Positions 17,149-25,720 of a stretch of DNA of 54,711 nucleotides are shown one piece after another. This DNA is from Stutzerimonas stutzeri. GTDB lineage: Bacteria > Pseudomonadota > Gammaproteobacteria > Pseudomonadales > Pseudomonadaceae. The position numbers and the translations under genes were made by a program. How positions within the stretch are numbered: the stretch's first letter is position 1; every line of letters starts with the position of its first letter. The notes under the pieces were generated by a model, which did no database searches, was not told the origin of the DNA, and saw only the letters and a list, made by a program, of their open reading frames with translations. The stretch spans positions 1 through 54,711 of the forward strand of contig NZ_JAMOIC010000026.1 in NCBI RefSeq assembly GCF_024448895.1. The letters run 5' to 3'.

Positions 17149-17967
17149 ATGACCTTCAAGCGCGCACCACTTTCGCTGGCGCTGGCCGGCTGCCTGCTGT
17201 CCGCCCCGGCCTTCGCCGATGGGATGCTGCACTGGCAGAACAACAGCCTGACCTATCTCTATGGCAAGGATTACAAGATAAACCCGCCGATTCAGCAAAC
17301 GCTGACCTTCGAGCACGCCAGCGGATGGGACTGGGGCGATATGTTCCTGTTCGTCGACAATATCTTCTACAACGGCGAGAGCGGCAGCGACGGGCATACC
17401 TATTACGGTGAGTTCAGCCCTCGCCTCTCGCTGGGCAAACTCAGCGGCCAGGACATGAGTTTCGGCCCGATCAAGGACGTGCTGCTCGCAGCAACCTACG
17501 AGCGTGGTGAGAGCACCAATGGTGTACCGAATCAGAACTATTTGCTCGGCCCCGCCGTTGACCTGGATGTACCCGGCTTCGACCGTCTGGCGATCAACGT
17601 CTATTACCGCAAACCCGACGGCACCACCGGCAAGCCAGGCGGCCAATGGCAGGTCACGCCAACCTGGGCCATGACCTTCCCGGTGGGCAAATCGGACATT
17701 CTGTTCGACGGCTTCATCGACTGGGTGGTCAACGACGCAGGTTCCGAACGACGCGGGGATTTCATCTCGAAGAACCTGCACATAAATCCGCAGATCAAGT
17801 ACGACTTGGGCAAAGCGCTGGATGGTGAGCCGGGCAAGCTGTATGTCGGCATCGAGTATGACTACTGGTCGGACAAGTACGGCATCGAGGACGGCGGTTT
17901 CGTCAGCGATCTGGTCGGCGGCACTAACCAGAACACTGCCAGCCTGTTGGTCAAAGCGCACTTCTGA
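17149..17967 (+). CDS. Tsx-like outer-membrane nucleoside/nucleobase channel
   Basis: A 272-residue outer-membrane beta-barrel. The signal peptide is about residues 1-24 (LLSAPAFA|DG). The mature protein has the Tsx-family start LHWQNNSLTYLYGKDY, an aromatic-rich region FEHASGWDWGDMFLFVDN, and ends in a C-terminal Phe after alternating residues (SLLVKAHF), as barrel proteins do. AAAGG lies eight bases before the ATG. It is downstream of the XanQ-like permease and ends at a terminator, so it likely belongs to the same operon. Uptake of purine bases or nucleosides is inferred from family and position. Confidence 0.88.
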   Translation: MTFKRAPLSLALAGCLLSAPAFADGMLHWQNNSLTYLYGKDYKINPPIQQTLTFEHASGWDWGDMFLFVDNIFYNGESGSDGHTYYGEFSPRLSLGKLSGQDMSFGPIKDVLLAATYERGESTNGVPNQNYLLGPAVDLDVPGFDRLAINVYYRKPDGTTGKPGGQWQVTPTWAMTFPVGKSDILFDGFIDWVVNDAGSERRGDFISKNLHINPQIKYDLGKALDGEPGKLYVGIEYDYWSDKYGIEDGGFVSDLVGGTNQNTASLLVKAHF

Positions 17968-17983
17968 CCCATACCCGAAGCAT

Positions 17984-18012
17984 GAAAAAGCAGCCAGAGT
18001 GGCTGCTTTTTC
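17984..18012. terminator. Bidirectional terminator between the Tsx-like gene and the chemoreceptor
   Basis: The near-perfect 13-bp stem GAAAAAGCAGCCA / TGGCTGCTTTTTC has a 3-nt loop, with A- and T-tracts on both sides. It serves the convergent Tsx-like (plus) and chemoreceptor (minus) genes. Confidence 0.9.
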
Positions 18013-18089
18013 GTTTCTAACTAGAGCCCGTGCTACTTGTCCGTGAGCCAATGGTCACGACCGGACCGTTAGACAAATCCCTCAACGGG

Positions 18090-20021
18090 TCAGAGCTTGA
18101 AGCTGCCCATCTGCCGGCTGAGGTCGTCTGCCAGACGGCTCAGCGCATGGCAGTCTTCGCGACAGCCCTGCACGTCGCTCGCCGTGGCCTGAGCCAGATC
18201 GGCGATGCCCTGAACATTGTGCGTGATCTCCTCGGTGACGCTGCTCTGCTCTTCGGTCGCGGCAGCCACCTGGGTGTTCATGTCACTGATCGACTCGACC
18301 TGCTCGGTGATGGCACTGAGCGACAAACCCGTACGCTGGCTCGCCTGCACACCCGTACCCGTGGCGGCCTGGCCGGCGCGCATGGAATTGACCGCGTTCT
18401 GGGCGCCGCTCTTGAGGCCCTGAATCATCTGCTGGATCTCATCGGTCGACGCCTGAGTCCGGCTGGCAAGGGTCCGCACCTCATCCGCCACAACGGCAAA
18501 ACCGCGTCCCATCTCGCCGGCGCGCGCCGCCTCGATGGCCGCGTTGAGCGCCAGCAGATTGGTTTGTTCGGAAATGCTGCGGATCACGGCCAGGACCTTG
18601 TCTATGGACGCAACCTGCTCCGCCAGATCAGTGACCGACTCCGCGGCATGCCCGATTTCACCGGACATCGTCTCGATATGTGAAATCGAATCGCTGACGA
18701 CCTTGCGCGCCTCCATCGCCTCACTGCGGGCACCTTGCGAGGCTTGGGCGGCGTTGCTCGCATTGCGGGCAATCTCTTGCACGGTCAGTCCCATCTCATG
18801 GACGGCGGTGGCGACCATGTCGGTCATTTCATGCTGGCGACCGGCACGAGTGGCGGTGTTATCGACCACCTGAGCGACCTGCGCCACTGCGGTGCGCAGC
18901 TGCTGACTGGTACTCAGGGCATCGCCAATCAACTCGCGCAAACTACCGATGAAGCGGTTGAAACCTCGGGCAAGATCACCCAGTTCGTCGGCACGACTTT
19001 CGTCCAGACGACGGGTGAGATCACCGCCACCGCCGCCGATTTCCACCAGCGCATTGGTGACCTGACGGATCGGTTTGACGAGTCCGCGCGCCAGCAACAC
19101 CACCAGGCCGAGGAAGAACAGCGCGATACAGGCGCCGATCAGGCTGATGGTCCACAGCGTGCGACGCGCCTCGGCGAAGATTTCCGCTTCCGGCACTTCA
19201 CTGACCAGCACCCAGCCGAGGCTTTCCAGCGGCTGTGCAATGGCCAGGAAGGCTACGCCCTCCCGCTCGAACCGCACGGCGCCCTGGGTGCCTTTCAGCA
19301 GTTGCTGCGCGGCATCAGTGCCCGTCAGCGCACTGAGTTCGGTGCGGTCGTTGTTATCGGTTTTCGGATGAACCTTGACGCGGCCGTCGCCGTTGATGAG
19401 GTAAACCTCACCACGCTCACCGAAGCGGAAATTGCTGATCAGTTCCGACATGCTCTTGAGGCTGAAGCCAAGACCGGCGACACCCAATGTCTTGCCGCCC
19501 GCTTCGATACGCTGGTTGATGAACAGGGTCGGTTGATGGGAGGCCTTATCGATATCTATCTCGAAGCGCCGCTCGGTGCCGCTGTCGACGAGGCTGTAGA
19601 ACCAGCCGTCACCCGCCGCACTGCGATTGAGCGTGCGAGAGAGCCCGGCCTCGGAGTAATAGTTGCCGCTTCCAAGCACAGCGATTGAGGTTGTCAGTGC
19701 GCTCTGCTGCGCCTTGACACCGTTCAGATATGCACCGATCGCATCGGACGACCTCCCGGTTTCGCCGCTGCGCAGCCAGTCATGCACCAGCGTATTGCTG
19801 GCAATGCCTGCCGTGGCGGTGATCGGCGCCGCCAGGGTGCGCTCGATGTCGTTTCGGATCGCGGCAATGTTGGCAGGCAGGGCCTGACCGACCAGATAAC
19901 GCTCAGCGAGCCGATTGACTGCGGATGAATAAACAAGAATGACGATGAGGGTGCTGGTTAGCAGTGCAGCCCCCATGCTGATGATCAATTGCCACTGGAT
20001 ACTGCGCTGCATGAAAGGCAT
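18090..20021 (-). CDS. Methyl-accepting chemotaxis protein with dCache-like sensor, candidate purine receptor
   Basis: A 643-residue chemoreceptor. The first membrane segment is ~14-34; a periplasmic sensor of ~250 residues (~35-284) has the double-Cache layout; the second membrane segment is ~287-307, followed by HAMP and a signalling domain. The conserved hairpin tip [20 protein letters not shown] is at ~486-505. No C-terminal NWETF-type tether for CheR is present. Two GntR-like sites lie directly upstream (20046-20055 and 20068-20077). Pseudomonas putida McpH is an established dCache receptor for metabolisable purines. Position plus operators make this protein a candidate of that type, but the ligand cannot be read from sequence alone. 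Confidence 0.92.
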   Translation of the reverse strand: MPFMQRSIQWQLIISMGAALLTSTLIVILVYSSAVNRLAERYLVGQALPANIAAIRNDIERTLAAPITATAGIASNTLVHDWLRSGETGRSSDAIGAYLNGVKAQQSALTTSIAVLGSGNYYSEAGLSRTLNRSAAGDGWFYSLVDSGTERRFEIDIDKASHQPTLFINQRIEAGGKTLGVAGLGFSLKSMSELISNFRFGERGEVYLINGDGRVKVHPKTDNNDRTELSALTGTDAAQQLLKGTQGAVRFEREGVAFLAIAQPLESLGWVLVSEVPEAEIFAEARRTLWTISLIGACIALFFLGLVVLLARGLVKPIRQVTNALVEIGGGGGDLTRRLDESRADELGDLARGFNRFIGSLRELIGDALSTSQQLRTAVAQVAQVVDNTATRAGRQHEMTDMVATAVHEMGLTVQEIARNASNAAQASQGARSEAMEARKVVSDSISHIETMSGEIGHAAESVTDLAEQVASIDKVLAVIRSISEQTNLLALNAAIEAARAGEMGRGFAVVADEVRTLASRTQASTDEIQQMIQGLKSGAQNAVNSMRAGQAATGTGVQASQRTGLSLSAITEQVESISDMNTQVAAATEEQSSVTEEITHNVQGIADLAQATASDVQGCREDCHALSRLADDLSRQMGSFKL

Positions 20022-20045
20022 TACGTCGACCTCGGCTATCGCGTT

Positions 20046-20077
20046 ACGTACACAATATTATTTTTATCTGTATACAA
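20046..20077 (-). promoter_or_regulatory. Paired GntR-like operators before the chemoreceptor
   Basis: CTGTATACAA (20068-20077) matches TTGTNNACAA at nine of ten positions. ACGTACACAA (20046-20055) is a weaker half-conserved copy. Their centres are 22 bp apart, about two helical turns. They lie in an AT-rich stretch 25-56 bp before the start codon. Confidence 0.6.
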
Positions 20078-20215
20078 TTAATATAATCCTGACGCCAGAG
20101 ATCTATCGGCCCGGCCATCATTGGCTTAAGACCGTTCGGCGGATCGCATGGAGAGGAACGCACGAAGGCTCCAGGTCGCAATGCATAAAGCCAGGGCAGG
20201 CCGAGCGAAGACGGT

Positions 20216-20225
20216 TTGTATACAA
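20216..20225 (+). promoter_or_regulatory. Perfect GntR operator TTGTATACAA before the TetR gene
   Basis: A perfect palindrome 113 bp upstream of the RutR-family gene, identical to the core at 4078-4087 and 7405-7414. It suggests that the TetR-type regulator is itself in the purine regulon. The gap 20022-20337 holds no gene. Confidence 0.65.
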
Positions 20226-20337
20226 GCGGGTTAAGCATGCTTATGTAGCCCGTCACTTCCTTGAGACCGGCCGGATGCAGGTGCTAGGATTTCGGCCCGG
20301 CCAGACGGCCTCGCAGGCAGCGAATCGAACAGGCCCT

Positions 20338-20961
20338 ATGTCCAGTATCCGCGAGCGAAACAAAGAACTGATCCTCCGCGCAGCCAGCGAGGAGTTTGCC
20401 GAGAAAGGCTTTGCCGCCAGTAAGACCAGCGATATCGCCGATCGCGCCGGACTGCCAAAGCCCAACGTTTACTATTACTTCAAGAGCAAGGAAAACCTCT
20501 ATCGCGAGGTGCTCGACAGCATTGTGGAGCCCCTGCTGCACGCCTCCGAACCCTTCAATCAGCCGGGCCATCCAGCCGACGTCCTACGTGCTTACATCCG
20601 CACCAAGATCAGGATCTCCCGCGAGCACGCCTGTGCCTCGAAGGTATTCGCCAGTGAGATCATGCATGGCGCACCGCACCTTCCTCCTGAGCGAGCCGAG
20701 CAGCTCAACGCCCAGGCCAGCCACAACATTGCGTGCATTCGGGGCTGGATCGAACAAGGGCTCATGGCCGACGTAGACCCCCACCACCTGCTGTTCAGTA
20801 TCTGGGCCGCGACCCAGACCTACGCTGATTTCGACTGGCAGATCTCGACCGTGACCGGCAAGCCGAAGCTCGATGACGCCGACTATGAAGCCGCGGCCGA
20901 TACCATCATCCGCATGGTCATCAAAGGCTGCGAGGTCAAGGAATCGGCCTCCGTTGGCTGA
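20338..20961 (+). CDS. RutR-family TetR regulator, probable nucleobase sensor
   Basis: A 207-residue regulator. The TetR helix-turn-helix is at ~30-50 (KTSDIADRAGLPKPNVYYYF). The C-terminal domain closely follows E. coli RutR: IRTKIRISREHACASKVFAS, then WIEQGLMADVDPHHLLFSIW, AATQTYADF and VTGK. RutR binds uracil or thymine and controls pyrimidine breakdown and some purine genes. The start is the ATG at 20338, since relatives begin shortly before the HTH. No RutR-type palindrome (TTGACCA-type) was found nearby, so its targets are unknown. A role linking pyrimidine or purine status to this locus is inference. Confidence 0.88.
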   Translation: MSSIRERNKELILRAASEEFAEKGFAASKTSDIADRAGLPKPNVYYYFKSKENLYREVLDSIVEPLLHASEPFNQPGHPADVLRAYIRTKIRISREHACASKVFASEIMHGAPHLPPERAEQLNAQASHNIACIRGWIEQGLMADVDPHHLLFSIWAATQTYADFDWQISTVTGKPKLDDADYEAAADTIIRMVIKGCEVKESASVG

Positions 20962-21149
20962 CGGACTTTTAAGTGTGCGCCCGTTCACGTCTGCAACGAT
21001 GCTTCGATGCATACTGTAGGACGACCGAGCGCTGAGAGAGTCGAAGGTTTTGATAACTTTTTGCGTTATAAGCGCCACCCCATCTTTGACGCGTCTTCTA
21101 TGACGACCAATACTTGCGCTGGGCACCGGCTCGGAAAAAGGAAATTCTT

Positions 21150-23210
21150 TTGACCGCATTGCGCAACAGCTTGTCGAGGAAACTGCTTCGCATCGTGCTG
21201 CTGTCAGCGTTGGCTGTTGGACTGGTATTAAGCTGCGCTCAGATCGTCTTCGACGCTTACAAGACTCGTCAATTGATCAACGCGGATGCACAGCGGATCC
21301 TGCGTATGACCCGCGATCCTTCCACCCAGGCCATCTACAGCCTTGATCGCGAAATGGGCGCCCAGGTCATGGAAGGGTTGTTCCAGCATGAATCGATCCG
21401 GAAGGCATCCATCGGCCACCCTGGCGACGACCCTCTGGCAGTTAAGTCGCGCCCATTGATGACGCAAAGTACACGCTGGCTGACCGACCCGATTCTGGGG
21501 CGCGACCAGGACTTTTCCATCGCCCTGATTGGCCGGCCCCCGTACAACGAATATTACGGCGATCTGAGCATCACCCTGGACACTGCTCCCTATGGCGAGG
21601 ACTTCATCAGCGACTCGGTGGTGATCTTCGTTGTCGGCATACTGCGTGCCCTGGTGCTGGGTCTGTTGCTATATCTCATCTACGAGTGGCTGCTCACTCG
21701 CCCGCTGACCAAGCTGATCGAACATCTTTCCCGAATTAATCCGGGGCGCCCCGGCGAACACACGCTGCCAATGCCCAAAGGGCATGAGCGCAACGAGCTG
21801 GGGCTGTGGGTACAGACCGCGAACGGCCTGCTCGCCTCCATCGAGCACAACATGCAATTGCGCCACGCCGCCGAAAGCAATCTTCAACGAATGACGCAAT
21901 ACGATTCGCTTACCGGATTGCCCAATCGCGTGCAGCTGCAGCAGCAACTGGACAACATCCTCGGCGAGGCCGCGAGGGTTCAGCGCCGTGTTGCCGTGCT
22001 CTGCATCGGACTCGATGACTTCAAGGGCCTGAACGAGCAATTCAGCTACCAGAATGGCGACCGTCTGCTGGTGGCGCTTGCCGATCGCCTGCGCGCCCTG
22101 AGCGGACGTGTCGGCGCGCTGGCCCGCTTGGGCGGCGACCAGTTCGTGCTCGTGCTGTACGGCTTCGAGCAGCCCTATGAGGCAGCCGAACTGGCGCAGA
22201 AGGTCCTCGACGACCTGGAGCGGCCTGTGACGCTCGATGAGCAGAACATCCGACTGCGCGCCACCATCGGCATCACCCTGTATCCCGAAGACGGTGACAA
22301 CACGGAAAAGCTGCTGCAGAAAGCCGAGCAGACCATGACGCTGGCAAAAAACCGATCGCGTAACCGCTACCAGTTTTACGTGGCCAGCATCGACAGCGAA
22401 ATGCGGACGCGCCGGGAGCTGCAGAACGACCTGGCCGAAGCAGTCAAACGCGGTGAGTTCCATCTGGTCTACCAGCCGCAGATCGACTATCGGCTCAAGC
22501 GGATCACCGGTGTCGAGGCCCTGCTGCGCTGGTCCCACCCAAGCGGAAAAATGGTCCCGCCGGACATATTCATTCCCCTCGCCGAGCAGAACGGCAGCAT
22601 CATCGTCATTGGCGAATGGGTGCTCGATCAGGCGTGCCGTCAACTCAGCGAGTGGCACCGCCAGGGCTTCGTCGATCTGCGGATGGCGGTCAACCTGTCT
22701 ACGGTACAGCTTCACCATCCGGAGCTGCCAAAGATGATCGCCAACCTGCTCAGCGTTCATCGGCTGCCACCGGAAACACTCGAGCTGGAAGTAACCGAAA
22801 CCGGGCTGATGGAAGACATTGCGGCGGCCACCCATAACCTGCACTGCCTTCGCCAATCGGGCGCGCTGATCGCCATCGATGACTTCGGCACCGGTTATTC
22901 ATCGCTCAGTTACCTGAAGAGCCTGCCGCTGGACAAGATCAAGATCGACAAGAGCTTCGTCCGGGACATGGCGACCGACGAAGGCGATACCACCATCGTC
23001 CGAGCCATTATTCAGCTGGGTAAAAGCCTGGGCATGCTGGTGATCGCCGAAGGCGTGGAAACGGCTGAACAGGAACGCTACCTCATCGAAGAAGGCTGCA
23101 ATGAAGGCCAGGGCTACTACTACAGCAAACCTGTTGCCGCCACCGAACTGACCACCCTGCTCAACCAGTCTCTGCGATTCGAGTCCAGGCTCAACTCAGA
23201 GCCGCTGTAG
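21150..23210 (+). CDS. bifA: Cyclic-di-GMP phosphodiesterase BifA (GGDQF-EAL)
   Basis: A 686-residue inner-membrane protein. It has a membrane segment at ~11-30, a ~120-residue periplasmic part, a second membrane segment at ~152-180, a GGDEF-type domain with the variant GGDQF (328-332), and an EAL domain with VEALLRW (456-458 EAL) and IDDFGTGYSS (577-578 DD). The GGDQF variant and the length agree with P. aeruginosa BifA, a phosphodiesterase that lowers c-di-GMP and limits biofilm while allowing swarming. I chose the TTG at 21150, six bases after AAGGAA; no ATG fits. The gene order that follows (imelysin operon, MexVW, groESL) supports bifA orthology. Confidence 0.92.
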   Translation: MTALRNSLSRKLLRIVLLSALAVGLVLSCAQIVFDAYKTRQLINADAQRILRMTRDPSTQAIYSLDREMGAQVMEGLFQHESIRKASIGHPGDDPLAVKSRPLMTQSTRWLTDPILGRDQDFSIALIGRPPYNEYYGDLSITLDTAPYGEDFISDSVVIFVVGILRALVLGLLLYLIYEWLLTRPLTKLIEHLSRINPGRPGEHTLPMPKGHERNELGLWVQTANGLLASIEHNMQLRHAAESNLQRMTQYDSLTGLPNRVQLQQQLDNILGEAARVQRRVAVLCIGLDDFKGLNEQFSYQNGDRLLVALADRLRALSGRVGALARLGGDQFVLVLYGFEQPYEAAELAQKVLDDLERPVTLDEQNIRLRATIGITLYPEDGDNTEKLLQKAEQTMTLAKNRSRNRYQFYVASIDSEMRTRRELQNDLAEAVKRGEFHLVYQPQIDYRLKRITGVEALLRWSHPSGKMVPPDIFIPLAEQNGSIIVIGEWVLDQACRQLSEWHRQGFVDLRMAVNLSTVQLHHPELPKMIANLLSVHRLPPETLELEVTETGLMEDIAAATHNLHCLRQSGALIAIDDFGTGYSSLSYLKSLPLDKIKIDKSFVRDMATDEGDTTIVRAIIQLGKSLGMLVIAEGVETAEQERYLIEEGCNEGQGYYYSKPVAATELTTLLNQSLRFESRLNSEPL

Positions 23211-23266
23211 CCGAGCGCTGCTTGCCAGACGCCCTGATTCCCATCACGCCCGCCACGAGCTCCACC

Positions 23267-23950
23267 ATGAAGCGTTTTGTACTGATCGATACCGCCGAGA
23301 TTCCTGATAACGGCGGCGCCCTTTGCCTGTTCGAGTACGGCGAAGACTTCGTCATCAAGATCAAGGGCGGCAACGGCAACCAGCTGATGAATACCCGTAT
23401 GCATGGCTCCGAGGACGCACTGGCGGAAATACCCTGCAGGAAGATCGCCCAGCGACCCCAGCCGCGCGTGCTCATCGGGGGTCTGGGGATGGGTTTCACC
23501 CTGGCTTCGGCGCTCAAGCATCTGGGAGCAGACGCCGAAGTTCAGGTCGCTGAACTGGTGCCCGGGGTGATCGAATGGAACCGCGGCCCTATGGGCGCCA
23601 AAGCCGGTATGCCGATCAACGATCCCCGTACCAGCATACTGCGCAGCGACGTCGCCGACATATTGAAAAGCGAACCGCAAGGCTTCGATGCCATCATGCT
23701 CGACGTGGACAACGGCCCAGAGGGGCTGACCCGCAAAAGCAACAGCTGGCTCTATTCGTCAGCGGGGCTTGATGCATGCGCCAGAGCACTGCGACCCAAG
23801 GGCCAGCTGGCGGTTTGGTCGGCCAGTGCCGATCAGGCCTACTCCCAGAAGCTCGCCAAAGCCGGTTTCAAGGCCGAGGAAGTCCAGGTGTTCGCCCACG
23901 GCAATCGCGGCACCCGCCACACCATCTGGATTGCCGAGAAACGCGGCTAA
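23267..23950 (+). CDS. Spermidine-synthase-like class I methyltransferase
   Basis: A 227-residue protein with a Rossmann fold of the spermidine synthase/methyltransferase type. The nucleotide-binding motif is VLIGGLGMGFTLAS (~75-88), followed by the acidic VAELVPGVIEWN and the post-motif DAIMLDVDNGPEGL. The N-terminal tetramerisation domain of true SpeE is short or missing, so polyamine synthesis is doubtful. The ATG at 23267 starts 56 bp after bifA on the same strand, so they may be cotranscribed. The substrate is unknown. Confidence 0.8.
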   Translation: MKRFVLIDTAEIPDNGGALCLFEYGEDFVIKIKGGNGNQLMNTRMHGSEDALAEIPCRKIAQRPQPRVLIGGLGMGFTLASALKHLGADAEVQVAELVPGVIEWNRGPMGAKAGMPINDPRTSILRSDVADILKSEPQGFDAIMLDVDNGPEGLTRKSNSWLYSSAGLDACARALRPKGQLAVWSASADQAYSQKLAKAGFKAEEVQVFAHGNRGTRHTIWIAEKRG

Positions 23951-24070
23951 GTCCGATGCCCACGAGCAGAGCCCCGGCCGCGCAAGATGAGATCGGACGT
24001 TGCAGCCGGTCCGGGCTGCCAGCTGAGGCGGTTTGTACCTAAGGAGCGATCGACAGCCGCGGCCTGATTT

Positions 24071-24943
24071 TCAGCCCACCATCTGAGCCGCAAGCACCGT
24101 CGCCCCGACCAGACAGAGCACTGCGCCACCGGCGGCATGCCAGCGATAGCGGCGCGCGAGCACTTCCTCCCCGTGACTGGAAAGCACGAAGGGCAAGCCC
24201 TCCCCGGGCCGCATCAGGCGATGCTCAGCAGCTTCGGTACCGGCAAGGCGGTGACGATTCTGAGCCTCGAGACTGGCGGCGAGCCGCACGCGGCTCCACT
24301 CTGCCTGATCCAGCTGGCCGTCACGGTTGTTGTCGAAGCGCTGCAGCAGGCCGGCATAGTCTTCTTTCCACTCCCGCACCACCTCTCGCTGAGCGACGTG
24401 AACATCGAGTCCCTGCCGACCGCCACCGTTGGTACGGAAGTCACCGATGGCATACAACGGCTCATCGGCATGCAGCCGCTCTTCCACGTAGCGATACTTG
24501 CGATGCCCGGTCAGCCAGGCCAGCGCGCCGCGGTGCGGTACACCTCGGGGATGGCGAAGATCACCGGTCCAGCGGTCATACCGAGCAGGAAGCACCTCGG
24601 CGCCCCGCGGATCGACCAGACATTCGCCAGTCGAATCCGATAAGCGCAGCAGCCCGTCACTTGTGCCCTGTTCGATGATTCGCCAAGTACTGCGGTTGCC
24701 GCCGGCCCGATATTCCTCTATCCGATAGCGCCACCACAGACAGGCTTTGCCTGTCAGGGGCGCGAACAGGGGTGGGGCGTCGTCCCACTCGCGGAGCACA
24801 CCGGCAAGCTCTACGTAGCCTTGCGCGGCCGATCTGATCCTTGAGGTTGGAGTGTCCAGCAAATGGCGCACCTTGGACCAGCGAGTGACCCATAGCCAAC
24901 CGCCAAACAGGCACATCGCAACGCCCGCGCCGATAAGTAACAT
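24071..24943 (-). CDS. GIDE/BAM-type membrane protein with an EF-hand
   Basis: A 290-residue protein with a membrane segment at each end (~2-20 and ~270-288) and a long hydrophilic middle. The central part resembles the 'GIDE' (BAM) domain known from mitochondrial MUL1-type ligases and from bacterial proteins paired with LemA (LTGKACLWWRYRIEEY at ~64-79; ~105-125). Bacterial forms lack the RING finger, as here. At 204-215 there is a canonical 12-residue EF-hand loop, DNNRDGQLDQAE, with D1, N3, D5, D9 and E12. The gene follows the lemA remnant by 13 bp. The function of LemA/GIDE pairs is not known; calcium binding is predicted from the loop only. Confidence 0.7.
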   Translation of the reverse strand: MLLIGAGVAMCLFGGWLWVTRWSKVRHLLDTPTSRIRSAAQGYVELAGVLREWDDAPPLFAPLTGKACLWWRYRIEEYRAGGNRSTWRIIEQGTSDGLLRLSDSTGECLVDPRGAEVLPARYDRWTGDLRHPRGVPHRGALAWLTGHRKYRYVEERLHADEPLYAIGDFRTNGGGRQGLDVHVAQREVVREWKEDYAGLLQRFDNNRDGQLDQAEWSRVRLAASLEAQNRHRLAGTEAAEHRLMRPGEGLPFVLSSHGEEVLARRYRWHAAGGAVLCLVGATVLAAQMVG

Positions 24944-24956
24944 TCCGTTCTACAGC

Positions 24957-25528
24957 TCAACCAAACAACGGTTTCAGGTCGACATCCGCCTTGTCTGCCT
25001 CGCTGAACTGGAGCAACGGCGCCTCGCGGAAACCAAAGGCGCGCGCCAGCAGAACATCCGGAATTGTTCGATACGCACGTTGTTCAGATTCACCGATTCG
25101 TTGTACAGCTCGCGTCGGTCCGCGATTCCGCTCTCCAGCCCGCTGATGCGCTGCTGCAGATGACGGAAGCTTTCGTTTGCTCGCAGCTCCGGATAGTTCT
25201 CAGCCAGAGCGAACAATTGACCCAGACCGGCACGCAGGCCGGTTTCGGCTTTCCCCAGCGCACTGACATCACCCTTGTCACGCGCCGCGGCCACTGCATT
25301 GCGCGCCATGACGACCTGTTCCAGCGTACTGCGCTCGTGCTGCATGTACTGCTTGCAGGTCTCCACCAGTTTGGGCAGCTCTTCGTGGCGCTGGCGCAGC
25401 AGCACGTCGATGTTTGACCAGGCTTTGCTTACGCCATGCTTGAGGCGCACCAATCCGTTGTAGAGCACCACCGCAAAAGCGGCAGCGAGAAATAGCAGGA
25501 CCAACACGACAGCGGCGCTCAGGCTCAT
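24957..25528 (-). pseudogene. lemA: LemA family protein, frameshifted near its C-terminus
   Basis: The gene begins MSLSAAVVLVLLFLAAAFAV (one membrane segment) at the ATG 25528, preceded by GGAGAAG. It then reads as normal LemA through VSKAWSNIDVLLRQRHEELP and ESVNLNNVRIEQF. At 25058-25063 a single base is missing in CCGGAA (plus strand). The frame shifts and runs to an unrelated stop at 24974. If one C is restored, the next codons give PDVLLARAFGFREAPLLQF and onward to DLKPLFG with a stop at 24957-24959, the expected LemA ending. It is either a recent mutation or a sequencing error at a short C run. It lies just before the GIDE-like gene, its usual partner. Confidence 0.85.
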
Positions 25529-25620
25529 CAAGACTTCTCCATTGGGATGTCCGGCACTTCGGAGCCAGCATTCTAACGGTAGTGCCAACGGCGGTACGCG
25601 ACCTGCTGCACGCAATTTCT

Positions 25621-25649
25621 TTGCACAAAATGCAAATCTTTCGCATTAT
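25621..25649 (+). promoter_or_regulatory. Fur box within the promoter of the imelysin operon
   Basis: The 19-bp element AATGCAAATCTTTCGCATT (25629-25647) is an 8-3-8 inverted repeat close to Pseudomonas Fur boxes. It falls between a -35-like TTGCAC (25621-25626) and a -10-like CATTAT (25644-25649) spaced by 17 bp. Iron-dependent repression is inferred. Confidence 0.75.
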
Positions 25650-25720
25650 GCTCTGCATCCGTTTGTCGCACCCTACTGCGCAACACGTCATACACAACCC
25701 TGCAAGCAAAGGAACCCGCC

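Noticed and set aside
20022-20337. RutR box (TTGACCA-type palindrome) near the RutR-family gene
   Set aside because: No such palindrome was found; the palindromes here are of the GntR type.
24957-25528. The shifted reading to 24974 as the true LemA C-terminus
   Set aside because: The shifted tail is Arg/Ser/Cys-rich and unlike any LemA, while the frame with one restored base gives the conserved tail.
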